Source of the DNA: Christensenellaceae bacterium
GTDB lineage: Bacteria > Bacillota > Clostridia > Christensenellales > UBA1750
Length of the DNA: 5,811 nucleotides
Assembly (NCBI GenBank): GCA_031287285.1
Contig: JAITTC010000175.1
Location: 1-5,811, forward strand
Reading direction: 5' to 3'
In this document: piece by piece, positions 5,588 through 5,811 of the stretch
Layout of the letters: the number at the start of each line of letters is the position of its first letter
Numbering within the stretch: the stretch's first letter is position 1
Notes under the pieces: model-generated
What the model saw: the letters and a program-made list of their open reading frames with translations, nothing else
The model's database searches: none
Told to the model about the DNA's origin: nothing
Program-made: the position numbers and the translations under genes

Positions 5588-5660
5588 CAAAATCCAACCC
5601 GCGCGTCGCGCTTTTTGATGGTGAAAGGGAACCTCAAAGCGAAAGGCGAGTGGAGAATGC

Positions 5661-5666
5661 AGGAGG
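5661..5666 (+). promoter_or_regulatory. Ribosome binding site that decides the response regulator start
   Basis: AGGAGG lies eight bases before the ATG at 5675. An in-frame ATG at 5657 would add six residues (MQEEIF) but would place this strong site inside the coding region, and it has only a poor TGGAG upstream. The start at 5675 is therefore preferred. Confidence 0.8.
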
Positions 5667-5674
5667 AAATATTC

Positions 5675-5811
5675 ATGGAATCAAAACGGGTTATTCTAGT
5701 GGATGACAGCGCGGCCGTGCGTGAAATGCTTGAAAACGCACTGAAAGAGCGGCCGGGCATGGAAGTTGCCGGCAGCGTGGGCAACGGGGCCGCGGCCCTT
5801 GAGATCTTGCA
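5675..5811 (+). CDS. Response regulator, N-terminal receiver domain (cut by window end)
   Basis: The first 45 codons are visible and the gene runs off the window. The sequence MESKRVILVDDSAAVREML, then LKERPGMEVAGSVGNGAAALEILQ, is the start of a CheY-like receiver domain: a beta-1 strand (RVILV), the acidic pair D10-D11 that binds Mg2+ (visible as VDDS), helix 1, beta-2 (MEVAGSV) and helix 2 beginning at NGAAALEIL. The phospho-accepting Asp, expected near residue 55, lies beyond the end. Such proteins are phosphorylated by a histidine kinase or phosphorelay and usually carry a DNA-binding output domain. The EVAGSVGNGAAALEIL pattern occurs in both Spo0A-type and NarL/LuxR-type regulators. The upstream 0A box would suit Spo0A, whose own gene is autoregulated in Bacillus, but the N-terminal VDDS differs from the ADDN typical of Spo0A as I recall it. 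No partner histidine kinase is visible. Confidence 0.88.
   Translation, partial: MESKRVILVDDSAAVREMLENALKERPGMEVAGSVGNGAAALEIL

Larger units (their letters stand above)
5206..5674. other. AT-rich intergenic region with control elements before the response regulator
   Basis: About 470 bases without a convincing gene. The base composition falls clearly below that of the flanking GC-rich genes, which suggests non-coding or regulatory DNA. It contains an inverted repeat TGCACA (5242-5247) and TGTGCA (5262-5267) around TATATT, a 0A-box match (5343-5349), a small CCGGGG-TATTT-CCCCGG hairpin (5386-5402), a 12-base-spaced direct repeat TTGCAAA (5418-5424 and 5430-5436), a sigma-A-like promoter (5526-5554), a 14-bp palindrome (5574-5587) and a short GCGC hairpin with five T (5601-5616). 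Open frames here are short and lack good ribosome binding sites; the minus-strand frame 5298-5597 was judged spurious. Confidence 0.6.

Noticed and set aside
5298..5597. Minus-strand 99-codon frame in the intergenic region
   Set aside because: No Shine-Dalgarno sequence before its start, no recognisable domain, and it crosses the predicted promoter and palindrome.
5657..5674. Earlier in-frame ATG for the response regulator (adds MQEEIF)
   Set aside because: The strong AGGAGG at 5661-5666 would be inside the gene; it is correctly spaced for the ATG at 5675.

Overview
The window looks like a piece of a GC-rich, low-GC-lineage-type (Firmicutes, probably clostridial) chromosome. Reasons: strong AGGAGG-type ribosome binding sites, a GldG-like plus DUF4340 gene pair of the kind found beside ABC-2 transporter genes in gut Clostridia, a Gram-positive-style 497-residue glycerol kinase, and AT-rich intergenic DNA that carries a perfect Spo0A-box heptamer. 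The taxonomic placement is inference; no rRNA or other marker gene is present.

Region 1 (1-3067, plus strand) is the 3' end of an operon. The last codons of an upstream gene, most likely the ABC-2 permease, overlap by ATGA with a GldG-like ABC auxiliary protein (27-1460). One base later begins a DUF4340 membrane-anchored protein (1462-3012). Both encode proteins with a small membrane anchor and a large extracytoplasmic part, so they probably work as accessory subunits of an ABC exporter whose ATPase and permease lie outside the window. A perfect 17-bp hairpin (3021-3063) ends the operon and probably also stops transcription arriving from the opposite strand.

Region 2 (3077-3541, minus strand) holds a 154-residue, Pro/Gln/Ala-rich protein that I do not recognise. 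It has a good ribosome binding site and a mostly disordered-looking sequence.

Region 3 (3542-5205) has a 129-bp divergent intergenic region with an imperfect inverted repeat overlapping a TTGACA hexamer, then glpK (glycerol kinase), intact in its catalytic motifs, then a 12-bp terminator hairpin. No glpF, glpD or glpO is next to it in this window.

Region 4 (5206-5811) is about 470 bp of AT-rich, apparently non-coding DNA with several candidate control elements: a 0A box overlapping sigma-H-like promoter sequences, small hairpins, a sigma-A-like promoter and a perfect 14-bp palindrome. It leads into the first 45 codons of a response regulator (CheY-like receiver domain), cut off by the window end. 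The 0A box makes Spo0A one possible identity, but the visible residues do not settle it.

No mobile element, CRISPR array, tRNA or rRNA was seen. The window is mostly ordinary chromosomal content. The points most worth checking are the orphan Pro/Gln-rich protein and the control region before the response regulator.
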